Below are positions 1-10,559 of a DNA stretch of 54,258 nt, one piece after another. The position numbers and the translations under genes were made by a program. The stretch is from Gemmatimonadota bacterium (GTDB lineage: Bacteria > Gemmatimonadota > Gemmatimonadetes > Longimicrobiales > Gaopeijiaceae). The number at the start of each line of letters is the position of its first letter. Positions within the stretch are counted from its first letter, which is position 1. The stretch lies in NCBI GenBank assembly GCA_007124095.1, contig SLFU01000155.1, positions 1 to 54,258 of the forward strand, read 5' to 3'. Below the pieces are notes generated by a model, which was not told where the DNA came from, searched no databases, and saw only the letters and a program-made list of their open reading frames with translations.

Positions 1-1069
1 AGACGGTCGAATACGCGAGCACCTTCTTGATATCGTATTGCTGGAGGGCAATCGTAGCGGCGAAGAGCGCGGTCACCGCCCCGATCACGGCCACCGCGGC
101 TGCCCCGACGGGCGCGAGGGCAAAGAGGACGCTCGCTCGAGCCACGAGGTAGACCCCTGCGGTGACCATCGTCGCGGCGTGGATGAGAGCGGAGACCGGA
201 GTGGGTCCGGCCATCGCGTCGGGGAGCCACACGTAGAGCGGAACCTGCGCGCTCTTTCCGATCGCTCCGAGGAGAAGGAACAGGGTCACGGCCGTGACGA
301 TCCCCCCTCCATAGGCAAGGACCTCCGGAGCTTGGTCGAAGATGCCGACGTAGTCGAACGTCCCGAAGCTCACGAAGAGCAAGAAGATCGCGAGGAGAAA
401 TCCGAAGTCCCCGATCCGGTTGACGATGAAGGCCTTCTTGCCCGCATCCGCCTTTTCCCGGTCCTGGAACCAGTATCCGATCAGGAGATACGAGCAGAGC
501 CCCACGCCCTCCCACCCCACGAACATCATGGGGAAGTTCGCCCCCATGACGAGTATCAGCATGAAGAAGACAAAGAGGTTCAGGTACGCGAAGTACCGCG
601 CATACCCGGGATCTTCCTTCATGTAGCCGACGCTGAACACATGGATCAGGAATCCGACCCCGGTGATCACCATCATCATGATCATGGAAAGCTGATCGAG
701 CTGTATGGCCGCATCGATGACGAGGGTCCCCGTGGCCATCCAGGTCCAGTAGCTTCGCACCACCGGCTCCGTCAGCTCGACCCCCAGCATTCCCAGGAAG
801 TTCATCAGGGTGAGGAGGAAGGCGAACCCGATTGTGGCGGGACCGATCCAGGTGGGGAGAGAGCGCGCCAACGGGGAGGATACGCTCGAGGAGGTGTCGC
901 CGGAGCTTCTAACCTGCTCCGCCCCCTGGATGCCGGAGACCAGCGCGAGAGCCCCGTTTGCGAGGAATCCCAGCAGGGGGAGAAGCAGGATCAACCCCGG
1001 AAGGATTGGATCGAAGCCCTCCGGGCCCGCCTGCAGCAGCCCGACCGTCGTCAGTCCGAGACCCGTCAT
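1..1069 (-). CDS. nuoL: NADH-quinone oxidoreductase subunit L (partial, runs off left edge)
   Basis: Reverse-strand translation from ATG at 1069: MTGLGLTTVG...NFPMMFVGWEGVGLCSYLLIGYWFQDREKADAGKKAFIVNRIGDFGFLLA...; typical NuoL core; follows nuoK. Confidence 0.93.
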   Translation of the reverse strand, partial: MTGLGLTTVGLLQAGPEGFDPILPGLILLLPLLGFLANGALALVSGIQGAEQVRSSGDTSSSVSSPLARSLPTWIGPATIGFAFLLTLMNFLGMLGVELTEPVVRSYWTWMATGTLVIDAAIQLDQLSMIMMMVITGVGFLIHVFSVGYMKEDPGYARYFAYLNLFVFFMLILVMGANFPMMFVGWEGVGLCSYLLIGYWFQDREKADAGKKAFIVNRIGDFGFLLAIFLLFVSFGTFDYVGIFDQAPEVLAYGGGIVTAVTLFLLLGAIGKSAQVPLYVWLPDAMAGPTPVSALIHAATMVTAGVYLVARASVLFALAPVGAAAVAVIGAVTALFAATIALQQYDIKKVLAYSTV

Positions 1070-1073
1070 GCCC

Positions 1074-1367
1074 TCACCACTTCAATAGGTTGAAGTTGTC
1101 CACGTTGACGGCTTCGAAATGGCGGAAGACCGAAATGATGATCGCGAGCCCCACAGCGGCCTCTGCCGCCGCCACCGTCATGACGAAGAAGACGAAGAGT
1201 TGCCCGTCAATTCCGAGGTATCGAGAAAAGGCGACGAACGAGAGGTTCACTGCGTTGAGCTGGAGCTCGATACACAGGAAGATGATGATCGCATTTCGTC
1301 GAAGCAGGACCCCGAAGGTCCCGATCACGAAGAGGATCGCGCTCAATACCAGTGCTTCGACAAGCAT
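1074..1367 (-). CDS. nuoK: NADH-quinone oxidoreductase subunit K
   Basis: 97 aa [49 protein letters not shown]...; start trimmed from the longer listed ORF; operon position. Confidence 0.95.
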   Translation of the reverse strand: MLVEALVLSAILFVIGTFGVLLRRNAIIIFLCIELQLNAVNLSFVAFSRYLGIDGQLFVFFVMTVAAAEAAVGLAIIISVFRHFEAVNVDNFNLLKW

Positions 1368-1371
1368 CGCG

Positions 1372-1896
1372 TCAGGCTCTCTTCTTGGCGAGGGCGACCG
1401 CTCCCACCAGTGCGACAAGCAGGAGAATGGCCACGAGTTCGAAGGCCACCACGTATTCGGTATAGAGCGGACGGGCGATCGCACCCACGATTCCCTGCTC
1501 CGCGAGGAGTTGATCCATTCCCTCAGGTCCCGGGAACTGCTGGTAAATGGGGTTGTCCGCAGCTCCCCGGAACTGGCGCGCGAGGAAGCCGGCGATCGCT
1601 CCGGAAGTCGCGAAGGCGACGAAGGCACCCAGGCCACTCCGGATGTCGGCCTTGTAGTCATGCCCCAGGTTCAGGAGCATGATCACAAAGAGGAAGAGGA
1701 CCATGATGGCCCCGGCATACACGATCACCTGGATCGCCGCGAGGAAGTGGGCCTCGAAGAGCACGAAGATCCCCGCCACCGCCCCCAGAGTCCCCACCAT
1801 GAAGAGGAGGCTGGATACCGGGTTCTTCTGCAGGACGACCCCGAAGGCACCCCCCACCGCCATGGCGGCGAACACGAAGAAGAGTACGTCAACCAT
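1372..1896 (-). CDS. nuoJ: NADH-quinone oxidoreductase subunit J
   Basis: 174 aa membrane protein; [52 protein letters not shown] motif. Confidence 0.95.
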   Translation of the reverse strand: MVDVLFFVFAAMAVGGAFGVVLQKNPVSSLLFMVGTLGAVAGIFVLFEAHFLAAIQVIVYAGAIMVLFLFVIMLLNLGHDYKADIRSGLGAFVAFATSGAIAGFLARQFRGAADNPIYQQFPGPEGMDQLLAEQGIVGAIARPLYTEYVVAFELVAILLLVALVGAVALAKKRA

Positions 1897-1908
1897 TGGG
1901 GGTGCGCC

Positions 1909-2409
1909 TCATTCGGAGCGGGGGTCGGACGGATCCCACAGGAGGGTGCTGGGATGATCCTGCTCCATCAGTCGATCCAGATCGTATACGAAGCGCTCGC
2001 GGGTGTACTCGGCGTTCTCGAAGTGGACCCCCACGTGGATGGCCTCCACGGGACAGACCTCCTGGCACATCCCGCAGAAGATGCAACGGAACTCGTCGAT
2101 CTCGTAGACGATGGGGTAGCGATTTCCCATGTCGTCCTCCCCACCCACGAGCCGGATGCAGTTCGCCGGGCACACCGTGGGGCAGAGGCCACATGCGACG
2201 CACTTCGGCCGTCCGTCCGCATGGGTCTCCATGACATGAGTGCCCCGCCACCGGGGTGAGATCTCGGGCTCCTCCTCTGGATACTGTACGGTCACCGTGC
2301 CGGGCCTGATCAAGTGCTTGAACGTCAGCTGCATGCCCTTGAGCGTCGCCCTGAGATAGGAGGTCTTCCCCGCCTCCGGGCGTCGCATGACCTTTACCGT
2401 GGCTGCCAT
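1909..2409 (-). CDS. nuoI: NADH-quinone oxidoreductase subunit I (two 4Fe-4S motifs)
   Basis: 166 aa; CVACGLCPTVCPANCI and CIFCGMCQEVCPVEAI. Confidence 0.95.
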   Translation of the reverse strand: MAATVKVMRRPEAGKTSYLRATLKGMQLTFKHLIRPGTVTVQYPEEEPEISPRWRGTHVMETHADGRPKCVACGLCPTVCPANCIRLVGGEDDMGNRYPIVYEIDEFRCIFCGMCQEVCPVEAIHVGVHFENAEYTRERFVYDLDRLMEQDHPSTLLWDPSDPRSE

Positions 2410-2452
2410 AGAACTACTCCCCTCGGATACTCGAAATGATCATCGGTCCCAC

Positions 2453-3766
2453 TCATCGCTCGACCGGGCCGACCGGAAGTTCGTGGGCGGCGCCCGCCCC
2501 CCGAGTGAACTCCCGGTCGAGCTTCGCCCGCATCCGATCCGCCCTGGCCGCGGAGCCGCCACCGATGACCCGGTCGCGATCGACCACGAAGACGAAGAAG
2601 AGCGTCGCCGCCCCGCTCAACACCGTGAGGATCGCTCCGAACAGGAAACCCTCCACACCCAACTGATCCAGGGTGAGAATTGCGGCGGCGATCCCGATCA
2701 CATAGGCGAGAGCGGTCGGAAGCATGACCTTCCAGCCGAGATGCATCACCTGGTCGTATCGGAAGCGGGGGAGGGTCCAACGAACCCAGATGAAGACGAA
2801 GGCGAAGAATGCCGTCTTCAGAGCGAAGGAGAGGAAGGTCAGGAGTGTCTTCCACCAAGCCGGGTTCGCGGCGATCGGCTCCCCGGCTGCCGTGAAGCCG
2901 GAGATGAGAGCCCCTTGGTACCAGAACATGTGGTCTCCCGCCCAGAACGGAACGCTCCATCCACCCAGGAACAGAGTGGCCATGAGCGCTGATGCGGTCA
3001 GGATATGGGCGTACTCGGCGATGAAGAACATCGAGAACTTCATTCCGGAGTACTCGGTGTGATAGCCCGTGATCAGCTCGGATTCCGCCTCGGGGAGGTC
3101 GAAGGGGAGCCGGTTCGTCTCCGCGAAGGCCGAGACCACGAAGAGGACGAAGGCGAGCGAGAGCGGAAGAAGATACCAGAACCCCAGCTGCTGCTGCTGC
3201 CATACGACCTCGGTGAGCGTGACGTTCCCGGCCAGCATAAGGACCGGGATGAGAGAGAGCCCGAGGGCCACCTCGTAACTCACCATCTGGGCCGACGAAC
3301 GAACCCCGCCCAGGAATGCGTACTTGTTGTTCGACGACCACCCGGCCAGAAACAGCCCGTAGACTCCCAACGAAGCAAGCGCCAGCACGAAGAGGACTCC
3401 AATGGGGATGTCCGCCACGATCATGTCGACCACTCCCCAGGGAGTCGTCAGCGGTGCCGCGAAGGGAATCACCGCGAAAGCGACGAGGGCCGGGATGATC
3501 GAGAGCGCTGGAGCGAGGATGAAGAAGGTGCGGTTCGCCGTGGCCGGCATCGTCTCCTCTTTCAGGATGTTCTTGATGCCGTCCGCGATCGGCTGGAGGA
3601 GCCCGAAGGGGCCAACCCGGTTCGGACCGAGCCGGTCCTGGATGAAGGCCGACACCCGGCGCTCGGCCAACGTCATATAGGCGACCGCCACCATGAGACC
3701 CGTGAACACCAGCATTACTTTGGCCCAGGAGGCAATCCAGAAGGCCGTGGGGGAAAGCTCGGTCAT
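2453..3766 (-). CDS. nuoH: NADH-quinone oxidoreductase subunit H, with extended C-terminus
   Basis: 437 aa; AERRVSAFIQDRLGPNRVGPFGLLQPIADGIKNILKEE, AETNRLPFDLPEAESELITGYHTEYSGMKF. Confidence 0.95.
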   Translation of the reverse strand: MTELSPTAFWIASWAKVMLVFTGLMVAVAYMTLAERRVSAFIQDRLGPNRVGPFGLLQPIADGIKNILKEETMPATANRTFFILAPALSIIPALVAFAVIPFAAPLTTPWGVVDMIVADIPIGVLFVLALASLGVYGLFLAGWSSNNKYAFLGGVRSSAQMVSYEVALGLSLIPVLMLAGNVTLTEVVWQQQQLGFWYLLPLSLAFVLFVVSAFAETNRLPFDLPEAESELITGYHTEYSGMKFSMFFIAEYAHILTASALMATLFLGGWSVPFWAGDHMFWYQGALISGFTAAGEPIAANPAWWKTLLTFLSFALKTAFFAFVFIWVRWTLPRFRYDQVMHLGWKVMLPTALAYVIGIAAAILTLDQLGVEGFLFGAILTVLSGAATLFFVFVVDRDRVIGGGSAARADRMRAKLDREFTRGAGAAHELPVGPVER

Positions 3767-5385
3767 GACCTCAGCTTCCCGCCCGGGAGGGTGACCGGCT
3801 CGTTCACGAGCGCACCCCGGGTTCCAATCGATTCGTAGGTGAGCCCCTGGAACTCGGGTGCGAGCTCCCCGGCTCTGACGAACGCCTCATCCGCCCCGGA
3901 GGGTGGTGTCGTTCCATTGAGGTGAGCCGCCAGTAGGCTCAGCGGGAGCCACGCCGGCCGTGCCGCGCCTGGTCCCTGCAGCGCCGGCCAGAACCTCTGG
4001 ACCCGCCCTTCGTAGTTCGTGAAGGTCCCTTCCTCCTCCGCGTGGGTCGTGATCGGCATGACGACATCCGCCTCGGCGGCTGCCGGTGGGAAATGGCTTC
4101 CGAGATAGAGGTAAAGGGACGCGTGCGCACCGAAGTCGGACTCCAGGTCGGTGAGGTCGTCGCCCAGGACGATCAGGGTGCCCGAGTGATCCTTGAGCTC
4201 CTCGAGTCCCCCGGTACCGTCTTCTTCCCCGACCCGAGACAACCCGAGGAGCTCGGCGCCCCTCCGGTTCGGGACGAGGTCCCTCCTCCGTGTGAGCTTC
4301 GGAAAGCCCGGGAGGGGAATCTCCTCATCGGCCCTGGGCGACCGAAAGACGATCTCTCCGCCCCCAAGGCCCTGTACCAGATAGACCAACGCCGCAAGAG
4401 CCTCGTTCGACGCAAAGGGGGAGGCTAGCGCGCGCACGGGCGCCGCGCCGTCCGCCATCCGGGTGAAGATCGGTTCGAGAACCCCGGGCCAATCAGTCGC
4501 CTCGTGCCCGCCTGCCCCCCTCTGGAGGGGAGCCTCGATTCGATCTCCCCGGTTCATCCACTCGTAGCGATGCCGGCCATAGTCGCACATCCAGTACTGG
4601 TTCACATCCAGATTGGGACGGGGCTTGAGCCGCTGAACGAGGTTGTCTCGGGTCTGCAGATCGATGTTGCATCCCTGGGAGCAATTGGGGCAGACAGACG
4701 GCGTGTGGTCGAGGTCCCAGGCACGCGCCTTGTGGAGGAAATCCTTTGAAACGAGCGCCCCGACGGGGCAGATGTCCACGATGTTCCCGGCGTAGGGGGC
4801 CCCTTCCACACCTTCCTCGAAGAAGGTATCGATGATCGAACGATTCCCCCTCTCGACCACGGTGAGCCTCGGGTCCTGCGCCATCTCGTCCATGAACCGG
4901 ACACACCGCGTGCACATGACGCACCGGTCCCCGTAGAAGAGGACATCGCCCCCGAAGTCGTCGCGGCCGAACACCCGCTTCGGTTCCCGACTGCGACCGT
5001 GCTTCCTTCCCTCCTCGAAGACGTAGTCCTGGAGCTTGCACTCCCCCGACTGATCGCAGATCGGACAGTCGAGGGGATGGTTGGCCAGGTAGAATTCCAG
5101 GACGCCCTGGCGCATCCCCTTGGCGGATGCACTCTCCGTGTGGACGACCTGTCCGTCTTGAACGTCGGTGATGCAGGAGGGTGCGAGCTTGGGGGCGCCT
5201 TCGACCTCAACCAGGCAAAGGCGGCACTGAGCGGGGGCCGAAAGCCCCGGGTGATAGCAGTAGTGGGGGATGCGATTGCCCACAGCCTCAGCCGCCTGGA
5301 GAATCGTCGTCCCCTTCGGAACCGTGACCTCCCGACCATCGATGGTCAGGGTGACGATATCCTGTTTCTGTCCGTTCTCGCCCAT
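3763..5385 (-). CDS. nuoG: NADH-quinone oxidoreductase subunit G (short form, about 540 aa)
   Basis: MGENGQKQDIVTLTIDGREVTVPKGTTILQAAEAVGNRIPHYCYHPGLSAPAQCRLCLVEVEG...; Fe-S cysteine motifs; start trimmed from 664 aa ORF. Confidence 0.9.
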   Translation of the reverse strand: MGENGQKQDIVTLTIDGREVTVPKGTTILQAAEAVGNRIPHYCYHPGLSAPAQCRLCLVEVEGAPKLAPSCITDVQDGQVVHTESASAKGMRQGVLEFYLANHPLDCPICDQSGECKLQDYVFEEGRKHGRSREPKRVFGRDDFGGDVLFYGDRCVMCTRCVRFMDEMAQDPRLTVVERGNRSIIDTFFEEGVEGAPYAGNIVDICPVGALVSKDFLHKARAWDLDHTPSVCPNCSQGCNIDLQTRDNLVQRLKPRPNLDVNQYWMCDYGRHRYEWMNRGDRIEAPLQRGAGGHEATDWPGVLEPIFTRMADGAAPVRALASPFASNEALAALVYLVQGLGGGEIVFRSPRADEEIPLPGFPKLTRRRDLVPNRRGAELLGLSRVGEEDGTGGLEELKDHSGTLIVLGDDLTDLESDFGAHASLYLYLGSHFPPAAAEADVVMPITTHAEEEGTFTNYEGRVQRFWPALQGPGAARPAWLPLSLLAAHLNGTTPPSGADEAFVRAGELAPEFQGLTYESIGTRGALVNEPVTLPGGKLRS

Positions 5386-5510
5386 ACCTGTACCGCGTTC
5401 TCGGGTCTCGGCGGAAGAGAGATTCCTCCTCTCGAAGCCCTGGGAATCTGTTGTGGTTTCTCCGGTTCGTCCATGGCCGGCCAATCCGGTCACGGGCGCA
5501 CCAACTCGAT

Positions 5511-6803
5511 TCAGCCTGCGCCGACGGCCTCGCCCCGTCGAATCAGCGCCAGATAATCGTCCCGGAACTTCTCGATCGACGAGATCACCGGAGCCGCTGC
5601 GGAATCGGAGAGGACGCAGATCGTGGTCCCTGTCATCTGCTTCCCAAGATCGACGAGGGTATCCAGATCCTCTTCCGTCCCCTTCCCCTTCTCGATCCGG
5701 AGCAGGATCCGCGAGAGCCAGGTCGTGCCTTCGCGGCACGGGGTGCACTGCCCGCACGACTCGTGGGCGAAAAAGTCCACCGTGCGACGGACCTGCTTCA
5801 CGATATTCGTGCGGTCATCCATCACCATCACCGATGCACAGCCCAGCATCGACCCCTTCTCGATCACACCCTCGTAGTCGAGCGTGCACCCGGCGCAGTC
5901 GTCGGCATCCAGGAAAGGGACCGAGCTGCCCCCGGGGATCACGGCCTTCAACGTTCGTCCTTCCTCGAAGCCCCCACAGACGTCATAGAGGAGATCTTCA
6001 AGAGGGAAGCCCATCGGGAGCTCGAAATTCCCCCTCCTCCGAACATGGCCGCTCACGCAAAAGAGTTTCGTGCCCGGGCTCTTCTCCGTCCCCCACTGGC
6101 GGTACCACTCCCCGCCGTGAGCAATGATATGCGGCACCGCACAGAGGGTCTCGACGTTGTTGATCGTAGAGGGCTTCCCGAAGGCACCGATCGCCGCGGG
6201 AAAGGGCGGCTTCACCCGCGGGAGGCCCCTGCGACCTTCGAGAGACTCCATCAGGGCGGTCTCCTCTCCACAGATGTAGGCGCCCGCCCCCTGATGGACC
6301 GTCACGTCGATGGAGACTCCGGATCCCAGGATGTCCTCCCCGGCCAGCCCCGCCTCATACGCTTCCTCCACGGCTCGGGCGACCACCTGATTCGTCTCGA
6401 AGAACTCGCCTCTGCAGTAGATGTAGACATGCTCGGCCTGAATTGCGTAGGCGGCAATCAAGCATCCCTCGATGACCTGGTGGGGAGTCCATCGCATCAG
6501 CTCCCGGTCCTTGAAGGTCCCCGGCTCGGATTCGTCGGCATTGCAGAGGAGATAGTGCGGCCCCCGCTTTTCCTGGGGCATGAAAGACCACTTGACCCCG
6601 GTCGGAAAGCCCGCCCCCCCGCGCCCGCGGAGCCCGGAAGCCTTCACCTCCTCGATCACGCTCTCGCGACCGACTTCGAGTGCCTTTGTCAGGCCCTCGT
6701 ATCCGCCCAGCGTCTTCCAGCCCTCGAGGGTTCGCGTCGCGGGCTCGCCGAAGCCCCGACTCAGCACGCGGACCTCCCGCTCGTGGGTGTAGGGATACGC
6801 CAT
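5511..6803 (-). CDS. nuoF: NADH-quinone oxidoreductase subunit F
   Basis: 430 aa; GLRGRGGAGFPTGVKWSFMP, ESCGQCTPCREGT. Confidence 0.96.
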   Translation of the reverse strand: MAYPYTHEREVRVLSRGFGEPATRTLEGWKTLGGYEGLTKALEVGRESVIEEVKASGLRGRGGAGFPTGVKWSFMPQEKRGPHYLLCNADESEPGTFKDRELMRWTPHQVIEGCLIAAYAIQAEHVYIYCRGEFFETNQVVARAVEEAYEAGLAGEDILGSGVSIDVTVHQGAGAYICGEETALMESLEGRRGLPRVKPPFPAAIGAFGKPSTINNVETLCAVPHIIAHGGEWYRQWGTEKSPGTKLFCVSGHVRRRGNFELPMGFPLEDLLYDVCGGFEEGRTLKAVIPGGSSVPFLDADDCAGCTLDYEGVIEKGSMLGCASVMVMDDRTNIVKQVRRTVDFFAHESCGQCTPCREGTTWLSRILLRIEKGKGTEEDLDTLVDLGKQMTGTTICVLSDSAAAPVISSIEKFRDDYLALIRRGEAVGAG

Positions 6804-6804
6804 C

Positions 6805-7488
6805 CTAGTCCCCTCCCTCGTCCCTCAGGTGTTCCAGAAGGCCGGGGACATCCCCGGCACCGATGCTTTCGTAGTACCGGGAGTTGATTTGAACCGCCGT
6901 GGGGAAGCCGCACGCCGCCAGGCATTCGACCTCCATCACGGTGAAAAGACCATCGGAGGAGGTTTCCCCAAGCTCGGTTCCGGTGTTCTCGAGAAAGGCT
7001 TCGAGCACATCGTCCGCCCCACAGAGGTTGCACGAGACATTGGTGCAGACCTGGATGAGAAAGCGACCGACGGGGCGCTTGTTGTACATCGTGTAGAAGG
7101 TGGTCACCCCGCGCACGTAAGCGTCGGAGAGGCCGAGGAGCGCTCCAACCTCTCTCATCGTCTCCTGCGAGATGTGCCCTCGAAGCTCCTGGGCGAGGTT
7201 AAGGACGGGAAGCAGAGCGCCCCGCATGTCGGGGTAGCGGGAGAGAATCTTCTCGTAGCGCTCCCTGTAGGGCCCCTCGAAGAGGGGGGCGTCAGGGGTC
7301 TTGTCCTCGAGCATGAACGGGTAGCTCGGGGCCCGAGAGGGATGGCCCCCATCCGCGGGACGAGAGCCCACGTACTCGTCTCCCCGCACCTCCGCCTCGG
7401 AGAGGTCGAATTCCCCGGTGTTGCCGGCCCAGCCGGGGTTGCGAAACGGGACCGACGCCCGCTCCGGGCCCTTCTTCGTCTCACTCAC
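6805..7488 (-). CDS. nuoE: NADH-quinone oxidoreductase subunit E
   Basis: 227 aa; VCTNVSCNLCGADDVLEAF, ECLAACGFPTAVQIN. Confidence 0.94.
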   Translation of the reverse strand: MSETKKGPERASVPFRNPGWAGNTGEFDLSEAEVRGDEYVGSRPADGGHPSRAPSYPFMLEDKTPDAPLFEGPYRERYEKILSRYPDMRGALLPVLNLAQELRGHISQETMREVGALLGLSDAYVRGVTTFYTMYNKRPVGRFLIQVCTNVSCNLCGADDVLEAFLENTGTELGETSSDGLFTVMEVECLAACGFPTAVQINSRYYESIGAGDVPGLLEHLRDEGGD

Positions 7489-8762
7489 CTGTCGATCTCT
7501 CCCAGCACGATGTCCAGACTTGCATTGACCACGATTACGTCGGCCAGCAGACCGCCCTCGACCAGCTTGGGGATCACGGACAAGTTGACGAAGGAGGGGG
7601 GCCGGACCCGCCAGCGCACCGGCTTGGATCCGCCGTCGCTCACGACGTACATTCCCAACTCGCCCTTCGAGCCCTCGATCGGGAGGTATGACTCGCCCGG
7701 AGGCGACTTCACTCCCTCCATCACCAGCTTGAAATGGTGGATCATGGACTCCATGTCGTTCATGCAGTCCGTCTTCGACGGGAGGATCACCCGGGGGTCA
7801 TCCACGTTGATCGGACCGTCGGGGAGCCGGTCCAGCGCCTGGTGGAGTAACCGGCAGCTCTGCCTCATTTCCTCCATCCGCACCAGATACCGGTCGTAGC
7901 AATCCCCGTGTTCTCCGATCGGTACGTCGAAATCGTACGTTTCATAGTCGTAGTAGGGCCGGTCCTTCCGCACATCGTAGGGAACACCCGAAGCTCGCAG
8001 ATTCGGACCGGAGAACCCCGAGTTGATGGCCTCCTCCCCCGAAATCTCTCCAACCCCCTGGGTCCGGCCGGCATGGATCCCGTTGTTCGTCAGGAGAGTG
8101 TCGATCTCGTCCAGGGTCCTGGGAAGGGTGTCGGCAAATTCCCGAACACCGTCCGTCCAGCCCTCCGGCAGATCCGCCAGCATCCCCCCGATGCGAGTCG
8201 CGGAAGTGGTGATTCGGGCACCGACGTACCGGTCGTGGAGTTGATAGACCCTCTCACGCTCCTGAAAGGCGTAAAGGAAGGGGGTGAAGGCACCCACGTC
8301 GATCGCCCACGTGCCCAGCCAGAGGAGGTGGGAAAAGATCCGGTCCAGCTCCATGCAGATGACCCGGACTACCTTGCATCGCTCAGTCACCTCGACACCC
8401 ATCATCTTTTCTACGGCCATCACGAAGGCGCAGTTGTAGATGAGCGGGGCGAGGTAGTCCATTCGGTCGGTGAGGGGAACGATCTGGTTCCAGTCCCGGT
8501 ACTCACCCAACTTTTCGAAGGAGGAATGGAGGTAGCCGATGTGGGGGATGCAGCGGACCACCGTTTCCCCGTCGAGTTCGAGGACCAGCCGGAGCACCCC
8601 GTGGGTGGCGGGGTGCTGCGGCCCGACGTTGATCAGCATGTTCTCCGAACCGAAGTCGGGTTCCACCACGTCGGTCGGCATCAGCGGGCCTTCCTGTGCC
8701 CGGAAGTCCATCCCCAGCTCGGGCGTTCGGGAGACCTCGTATTCTACGGTTCGTTTCGACAT
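7485..8762 (-). CDS. nuoD: NADH-quinone oxidoreductase subunit D
   Basis: Start MSKRTVEYEV; NVGPQHPATHGVLRLVLELDGE, HIGYLHSSFEKLGEYRDWNQIVPLTDRMDYLAP. Confidence 0.95.
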   Translation of the reverse strand: MSKRTVEYEVSRTPELGMDFRAQEGPLMPTDVVEPDFGSENMLINVGPQHPATHGVLRLVLELDGETVVRCIPHIGYLHSSFEKLGEYRDWNQIVPLTDRMDYLAPLIYNCAFVMAVEKMMGVEVTERCKVVRVICMELDRIFSHLLWLGTWAIDVGAFTPFLYAFQERERVYQLHDRYVGARITTSATRIGGMLADLPEGWTDGVREFADTLPRTLDEIDTLLTNNGIHAGRTQGVGEISGEEAINSGFSGPNLRASGVPYDVRKDRPYYDYETYDFDVPIGEHGDCYDRYLVRMEEMRQSCRLLHQALDRLPDGPINVDDPRVILPSKTDCMNDMESMIHHFKLVMEGVKSPPGESYLPIEGSKGELGMYVVSDGGSKPVRWRVRPPSFVNLSVIPKLVEGGLLADVIVVNASLDIVLGEIDR

Positions 8763-8770
8763 GGGTGGCC

Positions 8771-9496
8771 CTAGTCCGTTTCCTGCCTGGCGTCGCCTCC
8801 GGCCGGCTCGGTGTCCATACGGTCTTTCGACTCTTTGGAATCGCGGGCCGACCGGCGGGGATCGGCGCTCGGCTCGGTGCCCCCACCCACTTCCTGCCAA
8901 TGGACCACCTGGGGCTCGCGACCCGAATCGAACTCCTCGGGAATGTAGTAGTCCTCTGGTTCCTGGGAGAGGGCCCGACGCGTCTGCTCCGCCCGTGAGA
9001 ACCGTCCCCTCAGGGGAAAATCCTTTCGCAACGGATGCCCCTCGGCATATCGCTCCGGCATGAGGATCCGCCGTAGATCCGGGTGATCCCGGAAGACGAC
9101 CCCGAACATGTCATAGACCTCCCGCTCCAACCAGTTCGCCGCGTCCCAGAGCGGCACAGCCGAATCGATCTCCAGATCCGAAAGCGGGAGCTCGGCCTTC
9201 ACCCGGAGCGCTCGTCGGTGAGTAATCGAGAAGAGCTGATAGACCACCTGAATCGGACGCCCTCCGCCGTAGTCCACCGCCGTCACATCCGACAGGTAGT
9301 TGTAGAAGTGGTCCGGGTCTTCCTTGAGCCACCTCAGAATTTCCAGGATCCGGGAGGGGGTGACGTATATCACGTGCTCGTCTCCCGCCACGACCTCGTG
9401 TCGGAGGATCGCCTCCGAGAAGCGCTCCTGGACGGCGGTCACCGATGGATGGGTGAGCGCGCCCCCGTCAACCTCTCTCCCCTCGACTCCGCTCAC
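8771..9496 (-). CDS. nuoC: NADH-quinone oxidoreductase subunit C
   Basis: 241 aa; [41 protein letters not shown]. Confidence 0.94.
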   Translation of the reverse strand: MSGVEGREVDGGALTHPSVTAVQERFSEAILRHEVVAGDEHVIYVTPSRILEILRWLKEDPDHFYNYLSDVTAVDYGGGRPIQVVYQLFSITHRRALRVKAELPLSDLEIDSAVPLWDAANWLEREVYDMFGVVFRDHPDLRRILMPERYAEGHPLRKDFPLRGRFSRAEQTRRALSQEPEDYYIPEEFDSGREPQVVHWQEVGGGTEPSADPRRSARDSKESKDRMDTEPAGGDARQETD

Positions 9497-10197
9497 GGAC
9501 GCCGATCCCCGGGACGCTGCGGGGGGGTGGGATGGATCAGGCCGCTCGTTTGATTCTGAAGGGTGGAATTCCCGAAGGGTCCCGAAAGGGCCTCGATCTC
9601 GTCCTCCCCGGCCCTCGGCGACCCGGCCTGCTCGGGGTCTTCGAATCGGTGCTCCCCATGTCGGGCGAGGGATTCGCCCCTCACCTTTTCCTGGATCATC
9701 ATCAGGCCATAGATGAGGGCTTCAGGTCGAGGAGGGCACCCGGGTACGTAGACGTCTACGGGGATGATCGTGTCGATTCCCTGCACCATGGAGTAGACGT
9801 CGAAGACGCCCCCGGAGGAGGCGCAGGCGCCCATCGAGACGCACCACTTGGGCTGCGGCATCTGGTCCCAGATCCGGCGGAGGACCGGCGCCAGCTTGAA
9901 CGGAACCCGCCCGGCACAGATGAAGACGTCCGCCTGCCTCGGCGTGAAGGACATCCGCTCCATCCCGAAGCGGGCCAAGTCCTGATTCGAGGCGGCAGAA
10001 GCCATCATCTCGATGGCACAGCACGCCGTCCCGAACGGCATGGGCCAGAGGGAGTTGCGGCGTGCCCAGTTGACCAGGAAGTCCACCTTGGTGGTGAGGA
10101 AGGTGGGCGTCCCGGATCCGAACATGCCGCCCGGGAGTCCCCCTTCAGCCGGCGGTCTCCCTTCAGAAGGGGTCTGTGTCTCACTCATCCCAATCAA
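9493..10197 (-). CDS. nuoB: NADH-quinone oxidoreductase subunit B
   Basis: 234 aa; [68 protein letters not shown]. Confidence 0.95.
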   Translation of the reverse strand: MIGMSETQTPSEGRPPAEGGLPGGMFGSGTPTFLTTKVDFLVNWARRNSLWPMPFGTACCAIEMMASAASNQDLARFGMERMSFTPRQADVFICAGRVPFKLAPVLRRIWDQMPQPKWCVSMGACASSGGVFDVYSMVQGIDTIIPVDVYVPGCPPRPEALIYGLMMIQEKVRGESLARHGEHRFEDPEQAGSPRAGEDEIEALSGPFGNSTLQNQTSGLIHPTPPQRPGDRRP

Positions 10198-10540
10198 GCC
10201 CTCCTTTTCGCCACTCGTAAATCAACCCGACGACCAGGATCGCCGTGAAGATCGAGACCGCGATGAAGCCCTCCCATCCCAAGTACCGCATCTCCACCGC
10301 CCACGGGATCAGAAAGATCGTCTCCAGATCGAAGATGATGAAGCTGATCGCCACCATGTAGAACTTGACCGAAAACCGAGCCCGCGTGTCCCCGAGCGGG
10401 ATCATCCCCGACTCGTACGGCATGTCCTTCTGACCCGTCGGACGCCTCGGGTTCAGGATATGTGCGGCAGCCAACATCCCCACTGCGTTCAGAATGGAGA
10501 CGCCGAACAAGATGAGTACCGGCAGATAGCTGGACGACAT
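10181..10540 (-). CDS. nuoA: NADH-quinone oxidoreductase subunit A
   Basis: 119 aa; [42 protein letters not shown]. Confidence 0.95.
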   Translation of the reverse strand: MSSSYLPVLILFGVSILNAVGMLAAAHILNPRRPTGQKDMPYESGMIPLGDTRARFSVKFYMVAISFIIFDLETIFLIPWAVEMRYLGWEGFIAVSIFTAILVVGLIYEWRKGGLDWDE

Positions 10541-10559
10541 GCGGCCGCGGCGGAGAAGT

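Noticed and set aside
38-2259. Long plus-strand ORFs (351 aa, 433 aa) opposite nuoL-nuoI
   Set aside because: Shadow ORFs in GC-rich DNA; low-complexity Glu/Asp/Arg/His-rich translations; the minus strand encodes clear Nuo subunits
5451-6887. 478 aa plus-strand ORF opposite nuoF
   Set aside because: Antisense frame of a conserved gene; no recognisable domain
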